This document shows, piece after piece, positions 57,131 through 64,000 of a DNA stretch of 64,000 bases. Position 1 is the stretch's first letter. Every line of letters starts with the position of its first letter. The stretch spans positions 1 through 64,000 of the forward strand of contig NZ_NMQT01000094.1 of NCBI RefSeq assembly GCF_002234405.1, read 5' to 3'. The position numbers and the translations under genes are program-made. This stretch comes from Amycolatopsis thailandensis (GTDB lineage Bacteria; Actinomycetota; Actinomycetes; Mycobacteriales; Pseudonocardiaceae). Under the pieces are notes generated by a model. It made no database searches, was not told the DNA's origin, and saw only the letters and a list, made by a program, of their open reading frames with translations.

Positions 57131-57769
57131 CGTTCGCGTGCTTTGCTCTCCCCGCCGCGGGTTGAGCCACCCCGCGGCCGCTACCAAACCGTTGCCGGTC
57201 ACCTGATGCCCGCCGGGATGCCGGTGGGCGACGACCTCCGCGTCACGTTCGCGCAGGTCACGGACGAGTGTCTCCGCCGAAGCCAGCGGCGCCATCGGAT
57301 CGTGTTCGCCGTTCGACAGGAAGACCCGCGTCCCGGACAGGTCGTTCCGCGGCGGGTCCGGCAGCGGTGACATCGCCGCGAACAGCGCGGCCTCCCGGAC
57401 GGCGTCCGGGCGGAGCAGGGTCACCGCGGCGGCGATGTTCGCGCCGTTGGAGAACCCGATGGCGACCAGCCGCCGGTCCCCGAGGCCGTACTCCTCGCGC
57501 GAGGCGGCCACGAAATCGGCCAGCTGGTTCGCGCGGAGGACGACGTCCTCGTGATCGAAGACGCCTTCCGCGAGCCGCCGGAACCAGCGCGCCGCACCGT
57601 GTTCCGACACCGGACCGGCGGGCGCGAGCAGCGCGGAGGCCGGGCTCAGCTGACGCGCGAGCGGCACGAGGTCGTCCGGTCCGCCGCCGGTGCCGTGCAG
57701 GAGCAGCAGCACCGGCTCGTCCGGCGATCCCTCGACGTACTTGTGCTCCAGCGATTCCGGCGCGGTCAT
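57128..57769 (-). CDS. MhqD-like alpha/beta hydrolase (phospholipase/carboxylesterase family)
   Basis: A 213-aa serine hydrolase. The oxyanion motif LLLHGTGGGPDDL (~22), nucleophile elbow GFSNGA (~107) with Ser in place, Asp in NGEHDPMAP and His in HPGGHQ complete the triad. ATG overlaps the upstream dioxygenase gene (ATGA). The partnering matches B. subtilis MhqD with MhqO in quinone stress. Confidence 0.87.
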   Translation of the reverse strand: MTAPESLEHKYVEGSPDEPVLLLLHGTGGGPDDLVPLARQLSPASALLAPAGPVSEHGAARWFRRLAEGVFDHEDVVLRANQLADFVAASREEYGLGDRRLVAIGFSNGANIAAAVTLLRPDAVREAALFAAMSPLPDPPRNDLSGTRVFLSNGEHDPMAPLASAETLVRDLRERDAEVVAHRHPGGHQVTGNGLVAAAGWLNPRRGEQSTRT

Positions 57770-58725
57770 CGCGGGTTGTTCTCGCTCGGGAGGTCCAGCT
57801 TCGGCAGCATCGCCTCGATGTCCTCGCGCTTGGGCTCCAGCCACGGCGGCAGCTTCAGCGCGCGGCCGAGTTCGAGCAGCGGCTCGTCGATCGCGAACCC
57901 GGGTTCGTCGGTCGCGACCTCGAGCAGGGTGCCGCCCGGTTCGCGGAAGTAGATCGAGCGGAAGTACTGACGGTCCAGGATGGACGTCACGTTCACGCCG
58001 TCGTCGATCAGCTCGTCGCGCCACGCGGCCTGGGTCGCCTCGTCGGGCGCGCGCCAGGCGACGTGGTGCACGGTGCCCGCCGCCACGAGCCCGCGCGGCG
58101 CGTCCGGCGTCACGAGGACGTCGACGAGCGCGCCGGGGCCGCCTTCTCCGGCGGAGAACCGCAGACGGTTTTCCTCCTGGTTCACGAAGGTCAGGCCGAG
58201 CCCGTCGGTCAGCATCCCGGCGGTCGCGTCCTCTTTGGACACCGACAGCGTGACGGAGTGCAGGCCGCGGATCGCGTGCTCGGCGGGCACGAGTTTCGTG
58301 TCCCACGGGTCGCGCGGGTCGCGCTGCGGATGGGCGACGAGGGCGAGCTTCAGGCCGTCCGGGTCGGCGAAGGTGAGTGTCTCCTCGCCGTCGGAGTTGC
58401 GGATCTGGCTCGTCTCGACGCGGTTTTCGGCGAGGTGCCGCTTCCACCAGCCGAGCGAGGCCTCCGGCACGGAGAACGACGTCGTGGTCGCCTGGCCGGT
58501 GCCGTGACGGCCCTTCGGCGCGTCCCGCCACGGGAAGAAGGTCATCAGCGAGCCGGGCTTGCCTGCCTCGTCGCCGTAGTACAGGTGAAAGGTGCCTGGG
58601 TCATCGAAGTTGACCGTCGTCTTCACCAGCCGCAGGCCGAGGGCCCGGGTGTAGAAGTCCACGTTGCGCTGGGGATCGCCACCGATGGCGGTGACGTGGT
58701 GCAGGCCCGAAGTCTTGATCGACAT
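57766..58725 (-). CDS. MhqO-like ring-cleaving VOC dioxygenase
   Basis: A 319-aa extradiol-type dioxygenase with two VOC modules (GLHHVTAIGGDPQRNVDFYT and GLHSVTLSVSKEDATAG). Metal residues: HHVT (first His), HHVAWRAPDE (second His) and REPGGTLLEVATDEPGF (Glu). Expected to open hydroquinone/catechol-type rings. First gene of the operon, divergent from a MarR regulator. Confidence 0.88.
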   Translation of the reverse strand: MSIKTSGLHHVTAIGGDPQRNVDFYTRALGLRLVKTTVNFDDPGTFHLYYGDEAGKPGSLMTFFPWRDAPKGRHGTGQATTTSFSVPEASLGWWKRHLAENRVETSQIRNSDGEETLTFADPDGLKLALVAHPQRDPRDPWDTKLVPAEHAIRGLHSVTLSVSKEDATAGMLTDGLGLTFVNQEENRLRFSAGEGGPGALVDVLVTPDAPRGLVAAGTVHHVAWRAPDEATQAAWRDELIDDGVNVTSILDRQYFRSIYFREPGGTLLEVATDEPGFAIDEPLLELGRALKLPPWLEPKREDIEAMLPKLDLPSENNPR

Positions 58726-58771
58726 GGTGCCCCTCCTCTGGGAGCCGGTACAAGAAAGCTAACTCGGAAAC

Positions 58772-58787
58772 ATCTCGCGCGCAAGAT
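58772..58787. promoter_or_regulatory. Putative MarR operator of the mhq-like operon
   Basis: ATCTCGCGCGCAAGAT is a 16-bp palindrome with one mismatched pair, in the shared divergent promoter. Confidence 0.65.
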
Positions 58788-58811
58788 ATATTCCTGAAAG
58801 AGTTTTGGGTG

Positions 58812-58817
58812 TACCCT
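58812..58817 (+). promoter_or_regulatory. -10 box of leaderless marR gene
   Basis: TACCCT (TANNNT) ends 7 nt before GTG 58825. Confidence 0.5.
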
Positions 58818-58824
58818 CGCTCGC

Positions 58825-59286
58825 GTGACAGTGGTGAAATCGGGGGAACCGAACGACGACGAAGTGGTCACGTGGTGGGGCCTGGTGATCGAGGGCTACC
58901 TGGCCACGCAGAACAAGCTGATGGGCGAGATCGCCGAACGGTTCGGCCTGGCGCCGGCGTCGTTCGACATCCTGATCAGGCTCGTGCGCTCACCCGAGCA
59001 CCGGATGCCGATGACGCGGCTGGCCGTCGAGGCGGCGTTGTCCAGCGGCGGGTTCACCAAGGTCGCGGACCGGCTGGTCGCCGCGGACTTGATCTGCCGC
59101 GTGCCCAGCCCGGACGACCGGCGCGTCACGTTCGCGGCGCTCACCGAGCACGGCCTCGACGTCGCGGAACAGGCGCGGGAGGCATGCGCGGAGATCCTGC
59201 GGCGCATCGTCCTGGCCCCGCTCGGTGACGACGCCTCCGGCCTCGCCGAAGCCATGCGGACCCTGCGGACCGTCAACGGCGCTTGA
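58825..59286 (+). CDS. MarR-family regulator (MhqR-like position)
   Basis: A 153-aa winged-helix protein (SFDILIRLVRSPEHRMPMTRLAVEAALSSGGFTKVADRLVAADLI...SPDDRRVTFAALT). It probably represses the adjacent dioxygenase-hydrolase operon and is relieved by quinones or phenols. Leaderless GTG start. The stop codon touches 21-bp array 3. Confidence 0.9.
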   Translation: MTVVKSGEPNDDEVVTWWGLVIEGYLATQNKLMGEIAERFGLAPASFDILIRLVRSPEHRMPMTRLAVEAALSSGGFTKVADRLVAADLICRVPSPDDRRVTFAALTEHGLDVAEQAREACAEILRRIVLAPLGDDASGLAEAMRTLRTVNGA

Positions 59287-59564
59287 GTTCCGCCTTCAAA
59301 CACGCGAGTTCCGCTTCCAAGCACGCGAGTTCCGGCTTCAAGCACGAGTGTCGTCCCTCTGATCACGCGTGTCGTCCGTCCAGTCACGCGAGCCGGCCAT
59401 CGAGTCACGTCGGCTCGGCTCGCGGTTTCGGCGAACTCGCGTGCTCAGAGGCGGGACTCGCGTGATTGGAGGCGGGACACGCGTGATTGGAGACGGATCT
59501 CGCGTGATTGAAGGCGGGACTCGCGTGATCAGACGGACGACACGTGTGATCGGGTGGACGTCAG
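59285..59564. repeat. 21-bp modular repeat array 3 (6 reverse units, spacer, 6 forward units)
   Basis: Six reverse units occupy 59285-59305, -59326, -59347, -59368, -59389, -59410. A 28-nt centre (59411-59438) follows, then six forward units at 59439-59459, -59480, -59501, -59522, -59543, -59564, for example GCGTGATTGGAGGCGGGACA. Every step is 21 bp with no slippage. It fills the convergent gap between marR and the ligase gene and reaches 4 bp into the ligase stop region. Same unit family as 59-185 and 28343-28491, with the arm order reversed relative to array 2. Confidence 0.93.
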
Positions 59565-61168
59565 CCGGGCAGGGGTGAGGCGGGGTCGGGCTGGTAGGCC
59601 TGGACCTCGTACATGTCCCGCACCAGTTCCCGGATGACGTTGCGCCGGATCTTCCCGGTCGCCGTCTTCGGCAGTTCGCCGAGCTCGACGACGCCCCGCG
59701 GCCGTTTGAACGACGCCAGCCCGGCCCGGCAGAAGTCGATCAGCTCGTCCGCGTCCAGCCGCTGACCGGGCACGCCGACCACGCACGCGACCGGTTTCTC
59801 GATGCCGTCGGCGTCGAAGGCGGCCACGACCGCGACCTCGGCGACCGCCGGATGCTGGAGCAGCCTGTCCTCGACCTCGGCGGGCGAAACCCAGATCCCG
59901 CCCGGTTTCAGCATGTCGTTGAACCGCCCGAGACAGGTGTAGGTGCCGTCCGCGTCGCGCACGAAACTGTCGCCCGTCCGCAACCATTCCCCTTGGAAGA
60001 CCTGCTTCGTCGTCTCGTACCGCGCCCAGTACCCGGTCGCTATCGACGGTCCGGCGACGAACAGCTCACCGGGCTGCCCGTCCGGCACGGGGTCGCCGTG
60101 TTCGTCGCGCAGCGCGACTTCGTAGCCGGGCACCGGGATCCCTGTGCTGCCGGGGCGAACCTGGTGCGGCCGGTTGGTCAGGAAGACGTGCAGTGCCTCC
60201 GTCGAGCCGATCCCGTCGAGGATCTCGACGCCGAACCGGTCGCGAAACCGTTCGTAAAGCGCGGCGGGCAGTGGTTCCCCCGCCGAAACCGCCTGTCGTA
60301 CCGAGACGAACGTGTCGTCGGGGATGTCGCTGGCGAGCAACGCCGCGTAGAAGGTCGGGACGGCGAAGAACAACGTCGGCCGCTCCGCGCGGGCCCTGGC
60401 GGCGATCAGTCCCGGGGTCGGTCTCGCCGGTTCGAGCAGCGTCGTCCCGCCCGCCGCGAGCGGGAAGAACGCCGAATTCCCCAGCCCGTAAGCGAAGAAC
60501 AGCTTCGGAACGGAAAGGAAACGATCGTTCGGCCCGATGTCCAGCACCCCGCGCGCGTAGGTCTCGCAGACCGCGCGGATCCCCGCGTGCCGGTGCATCG
60601 CGCCCTTCGGCTTCCCCGTCGTACCCGAGGTGTACAGCCAGAGCGCGGGCGAATCCTCCCAGGTCGCCGCCGGTTCGAAACCACTTTCGTCCACTGTGGA
60701 CAGATCGCTCCACTCGTGCGCGCGGACCCCGGGCGGCAGTTCGGCCGCTTTGGCCCTGTCCAGCACGACGTCGGTGACCTCCGGCGCCAGCCCCAACGCG
60801 ATCGTCGCCTGCGCGGCGAACTCGCCGGAGACGCACAGCACCCTGGCGCGCGAGTCGGCGAGCACCTTGCCCAGGTCCATACCGGTGACCATGGTGGACA
60901 CCGGTACCGCGACCGCTCCGGCCAGCATCGCGCCGAGGATCCCGGTGAGCAGCTCGACGTCGTCGACCATGCAGAACAGGACCCGCTCCTCGGGACGGAC
61001 CCCGATGGCCTTCAGCCCGGCCGCGAACCGGCGGGTCTCGGCCGCGAGCTCCGCGTACGTGAGACTTCGCCTGGGGGAAACGACGGCGTTCTTCGCCCCA
61101 CGCCCTTCCGCCGAATGCCTGTCGAGCAGGTAGCTCGTCGCGTTGAACCCGGTAGCAGCAGCGGTCAC
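59561..61168 (-). CDS. Benzoate-CoA ligase
   Basis: Adenylate-forming enzyme making benzoyl-CoA from benzoate, ATP and CoA. 535 aa. Motifs: WLYTSGTTGKPKGAMH (~185), LFFAYGLGNSAFFPL (typical of benzoate-CoA ligases), DGIGSTEALHVFLTN, LGRFNDMLKPGGIWVSPAEVE and the catalytic Lys in PKTATGKIRRNVIREL. Third gene after boxC-boxB, 19 bp behind boxB. Confidence 0.93.
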   Translation of the reverse strand: MTAAATGFNATSYLLDRHSAEGRGAKNAVVSPRRSLTYAELAAETRRFAAGLKAIGVRPEERVLFCMVDDVELLTGILGAMLAGAVAVPVSTMVTGMDLGKVLADSRARVLCVSGEFAAQATIALGLAPEVTDVVLDRAKAAELPPGVRAHEWSDLSTVDESGFEPAATWEDSPALWLYTSGTTGKPKGAMHRHAGIRAVCETYARGVLDIGPNDRFLSVPKLFFAYGLGNSAFFPLAAGGTTLLEPARPTPGLIAARARAERPTLFFAVPTFYAALLASDIPDDTFVSVRQAVSAGEPLPAALYERFRDRFGVEILDGIGSTEALHVFLTNRPHQVRPGSTGIPVPGYEVALRDEHGDPVPDGQPGELFVAGPSIATGYWARYETTKQVFQGEWLRTGDSFVRDADGTYTCLGRFNDMLKPGGIWVSPAEVEDRLLQHPAVAEVAVVAAFDADGIEKPVACVVGVPGQRLDADELIDFCRAGLASFKRPRGVVELGELPKTATGKIRRNVIRELVRDMYEVQAYQPDPASPLPG

Positions 61169-61187
61169 GGGCGCACCTTCTATCGGC

Positions 61188-62609
61188 TCAGGTCAGGTAA
61201 ACGTATTCGTAATCGAACGGTTTCCCATTGATGCCCTGGCGTGGCGGCGCCACCCAGCTCGCGATCTTTCCTCGCTCGTACACCGGGTGCATCAGCGATC
61301 GGACGAAGGTCAGGTCTTCGGGAGTGGGCAGCCACTTGCGTTTGCCGGCCAGCCAGGTCCGCTCGTCGACAACGGTGCCGTCGGGCGTCACATGGTGGCC
61401 GGAGTTTATGCCGACTTCGCGATTGAATCCAGGGTGCGGGAGGACGAATCGGAAGTCGATACCGGCCTCGTCGAGGATCTTGTTCCAGCGGTTGACGCCG
61501 GTCTGGCAGTCGGCGCGGTACTCCTCACGGAGGTCGAGGTTCAGCAGCAGGATGGCCTGGTGTTCCTCGGTCTCCCAGGTGCCGTCGGCTCGCGGCCGGG
61601 ACAGCGACCCGGCGGCGTCGGTGAGCTTGTGGTCGTCTTTGCGGCGGGCCTCCTGCCAGCGGCCTTTCAGCCCGGCGGTGTAGTAGTTCGCGGCGTTGGT
61701 CGAGGTCTCTCCGCCGAAGAGGTCGAGGGAGACCGTGTAGTGGAAGTTGAGGTAGCGCTGGATCACTTCCAGCGGGATCCCGCCGTGTGCGGCGATGTCG
61801 AAGGTGTCGTGTTCGCGGACGAGTTCGGCACTGCGGGTGACCACCCGGTCGACCCCCGTGGTGCCGACGAACATGTGGTGCGCCTCTTCCTTGAGCATGA
61901 ATTCACAGGTACGGGAAAGAGGGTCGAAGCCGCTTTCCTTGAGGGTGCCGAGCTGATACTTGCCATCGCGATCGGTGAAATAGGTGAACATGTAGAACGC
62001 GAGCCAATCCGCGGTCTCCTCATTGAAGGCGCCGAGGATACGCGGGGCGTCCGGACTTCCGGAATTCCGGAGCAGGAGACCTTCCGCTTCGTCGCGGCCT
62101 TCCCTGCCGAAGTAGGCGTGCAACAGATACACCATCGCCCAGAGATGGCGGCCTTCTTCGACGTTGACCTGGAACAGGTTCCGCAGGTCGTAGAGGCTCG
62201 GCGCGGTGAGCCCCAGCAGTTTCTGCTGTTCGACCGACGCGGGTTCGGTGTCGCCCTGGATGACGATGAGCCGTTGCAGGTCGGCGCGGTATTCACCGGG
62301 AACCTGCTGCCAGGCCGGTTCCCCGCGATGCTCGCCGAAGGTGATCACCCGGTCCGGGTCCGGCTCCGCGAGGAAGATCCCCCAGCGGTAGTCGGGCACG
62401 TTGACGTGGTCGAAATGCGCCCAGCCGTCCCGGCCGACGCTGACCGCGGTGCGCAGGTACACGCCCTGGGTCCGCAAGGTGGGGCCCATTTCGCCCCACC
62501 AGTCGAGGAACTTCGGCTGCCAGCCCTCCAGCGCCCGCTGGAGCCGCCGGTCCCCGGAGAGATCGACGTTGTTGGGGATGCGCGCGTCGTAATCGATCTT
62601 GGTGGGCAT
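61188..62609 (-). CDS. boxB: Benzoyl-CoA 2,3-epoxidase subunit BoxB
   Basis: Di-iron oxygenase component that epoxidises benzoyl-CoA. 473 aa. Iron-ligand helices are visible in NVEEGRHLWAMVYLLHAYFG (~150) and FMLKEEAHHMFVGTTGVDRV (~235), with EETADWLAFYMF between. It needs the reductase BoxA, not in the window. 7 bp after boxC. Confidence 0.95.
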   Translation of the reverse strand: MPTKIDYDARIPNNVDLSGDRRLQRALEGWQPKFLDWWGEMGPTLRTQGVYLRTAVSVGRDGWAHFDHVNVPDYRWGIFLAEPDPDRVITFGEHRGEPAWQQVPGEYRADLQRLIVIQGDTEPASVEQQKLLGLTAPSLYDLRNLFQVNVEEGRHLWAMVYLLHAYFGREGRDEAEGLLLRNSGSPDAPRILGAFNEETADWLAFYMFTYFTDRDGKYQLGTLKESGFDPLSRTCEFMLKEEAHHMFVGTTGVDRVVTRSAELVREHDTFDIAAHGGIPLEVIQRYLNFHYTVSLDLFGGETSTNAANYYTAGLKGRWQEARRKDDHKLTDAAGSLSRPRADGTWETEEHQAILLLNLDLREEYRADCQTGVNRWNKILDEAGIDFRFVLPHPGFNREVGINSGHHVTPDGTVVDERTWLAGKRKWLPTPEDLTFVRSLMHPVYERGKIASWVAPPRQGINGKPFDYEYVYLT

Positions 62610-62616
62610 GAGCTGT

Positions 62617-64000
62617 TCAAACCCGCTTCCTGTCGAAGACGGCCTTCTGACCGGTACCGTAGCGACGCAGCGCGCCCTCGGGACCGGATGCGTTCGGACG
62701 GGTGAAGATCCAGTTCTGCCAGGCGGCGAGCCTGCCGAAGATCTTGCTTTCCGTCGTTTCGGGGCCGACGAACCGGTGATTCGCCTCCATTCCGGTCAGG
62801 GCGTCCGGACTGAGCGAGGCCCGCCCCTCCAGCGCGATCCGGATCTCGTCCGCCCAGTCGAGGTCGTCCGGGGCGTCGGTGACCAGGCCGAGGTCGTTCA
62901 CTTCCGCCGGGCTCAGCGGTTCGCCGCGTCGTTCCGCGAGCTTCGCGACTTGGCCCGGGTCGCCGAAGAAACGGGACTCCAGACGGGTCAGGCCGTTGCC
63001 CATCGGGAACCGGCCGAAGTTGGCTTCGGACAACGTGATCGACGCGCGTTCTTCACTGTCTTCGTCGTCGATCGGCGGACCGTCCAAGATGTACTGCCGG
63101 TCCGCGGCGAGCGCGAGTTCCAGCAGGAGCCCGGCGAAGCAGCCGCCGGGCTCGATGAGCGCGATCAGGCTGCGGCTGGTGACGTCGAGACGTTTCAGCG
63201 TCCGCTTCCAGTAATGGACGATTTCGTTGCTCAGACAGTCTTTCGCGTCGAAAACGGCGCGTTCGTGCTCCAAGACCTTCGCGGGATCGCCCTCGGTGCG
63301 GAGCACCCACGTGCCGAGTCCGGGTTCGTTGGTGCGCAGGCGAAGGATCGCGTCGTCCAGCTCCCGGGTGACGTCCAGTAGCCAGCCGTCGTCGTCTTCG
63401 GGCCCCTTGACGGTGATGGTCGCTTCGGACCGGCTCAGTGAAATGTCGACATAGCGATGCGTGAGCGGCGCCAGTTGGACACCTTCGCCGTCGAGCCGCT
63501 CGGTCGTCCGCGCGAGTTCCTTGGCCCTGACCAAGACGGCTTCGCGGAAACCCTTGCGCGGCACGAGTTCGTCGACGAGCCGCCAGTCGACCGCGGTCCG
63601 CCCTTTGACGCCGTCCGGCCGGGTGGCGAAGACGTCGGCGAGGTCCCGTCGCACACCGCGTTTGTCGACCACCCGGGTGAGCCCGCCGGTTCCGGGAAGG
63701 ACCCCGAGGAGCGGGACCTCAGGCAGTGCGACCGTCGAAGAGTTGTCGTCGACCAGCAGGATCTTCTCGCAGGCGAGCGCGATTTCGTACCCGCCGCCGG
63801 CGCACGTGCCGTTGACCGCGGCGACGTAGAGCTGACCGGAGTGCGCGGTGGCGTCCTCCATGGCGTTGCGGGTCTCATTGGTGAATTTGCAGAAGTTCAC
63901 CTTCCACTCGTGCGACGACGACGCCAGCATGCGGATGTTCGCCCCGGCGCAGAAGACGTTGTCCTTCGCGCTGGTCACGACGACCACGCGGACCTCGGGA
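62617..64000 (-). CDS. boxC: Benzoyl-CoA-dihydrodiol lyase BoxC (partial, 5' end outside)
   Basis: Opens 2,3-epoxybenzoyl-CoA with water and releases formate. At least 461 residues are present of an expected ~550; the start lies beyond the right edge. Crotonase-fold features: CAGANIRMLASSSHEW and NGTCAGGGYEIALACEKIL. The C-terminus ends AVFDRKRV. First known gene of the box operon here. Confidence 0.93.
   Translation of the reverse strand, partial: PEVRVVVVTSAKDNVFCAGANIRMLASSSHEWKVNFCKFTNETRNAMEDATAHSGQLYVAAVNGTCAGGGYEIALACEKILLVDDNSSTVALPEVPLLGVLPGTGGLTRVVDKRGVRRDLADVFATRPDGVKGRTAVDWRLVDELVPRKGFREAVLVRAKELARTTERLDGEGVQLAPLTHRYVDISLSRSEATITVKGPEDDDGWLLDVTRELDDAILRLRTNEPGLGTWVLRTEGDPAKVLEHERAVFDAKDCLSNEIVHYWKRTLKRLDVTSRSLIALIEPGGCFAGLLLELALAADRQYILDGPPIDDEDSEERASITLSEANFGRFPMGNGLTRLESRFFGDPGQVAKLAERRGEPLSPAEVNDLGLVTDAPDDLDWADEIRIALEGRASLSPDALTGMEANHRFVGPETTESKIFGRLAAWQNWIFTRPNASGPEGALRRYGTGQKAVFDRKRV

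Noticed and set aside
59285-59564. CRISPR array
   Set aside because: No alternating identical repeats and unique spacers; units are contiguous, degenerate and change direction in the middle. No cas genes nearby.

Overview
The window is high-GC actinobacterial DNA. I place it in the Pseudonocardiaceae, most likely Amycolatopsis, from the codon bias, frequent GTG/TTG starts, mycothiol- and F420-type enzymes, a DasR-type regulator, an AfsR-type regulator and hydroxyectoine genes. No tRNA, rRNA, phage, IS element or CRISPR array was seen. Almost all of it reads as conserved core chromosome. The order groEL2, moeA, psd-pssA, CDC48-like ATPase, LytR_C/DUF3263, def, thiC-thiD, thiG-thiS-thiO/thiE resembles, in reverse, the Rv0414c-Rv0440 region of Mycobacterium tuberculosis (from memory).

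Layout. 0-6.8 kb: solitary GroEL2 behind two CIRCE operators, a Ser/Thr kinase, a cold-shock protein, two AIM24 proteins and MoeA. 6.8-9.3 kb: an ArsR/MFS pair and small proteins. 9.4-15.6 kb: phosphatidylserine/phosphatidylethanolamine synthesis, a two-AAA ATPase with a degenerate first domain, an envelope LytR_C protein and peptide deformylase. 15.7-17.9 kb: secreted glucoamylase. 18-28.3 kb: thiamine synthesis in two riboswitch-controlled blocks (thiCD; thiOSG) plus thiE, interrupted by an HxlR/quinone-reductase pair, a secreted PI-PLC, a second ThiD and a voltage-gated cation channel. 28.5-35.9 kb: a Thr/Ser dehydratase, a drug exporter, and a DasR/SIS/GlcNAc-kinase amino-sugar cluster with a dre-like operator. 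36-40.8 kb: SGNH hydrolase, an ArfA-like OmpA/small-membrane pair, an unrecognised two-gene cassette and a lipidated-type/membrane protein. 41-47.6 kb: a large AfsR-like regulator and ectABCD. 47.8-53.3 kb: a patatin-like protein and a DUF445/Abi-alpha-like pair. 53.3-59.3 kb: mycothiol-type and F420-type enzymes, AraC, LapA and M19 proteins, and an Mhq-like quinone/catechol detoxification operon with a MarR regulator. 59.5-64 kb: the aerobic benzoyl-CoA epoxide pathway (benzoate-CoA ligase, boxB, partial boxC).

The least ordinary content is between genes. Nearly every convergent gene pair is separated by a near-perfect palindrome (stems of 16-27 bp) drawn from a few recurring sequence families, usually without a U-tract. 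Three gaps instead hold arrays of exactly 21-bp degenerate units arranged as two opposed arms around a central spacer. I know of no name for these arrays. Many genes also show a TANNNT -10 box only 6-7 nt before the start codon, which predicts leaderless mRNAs.
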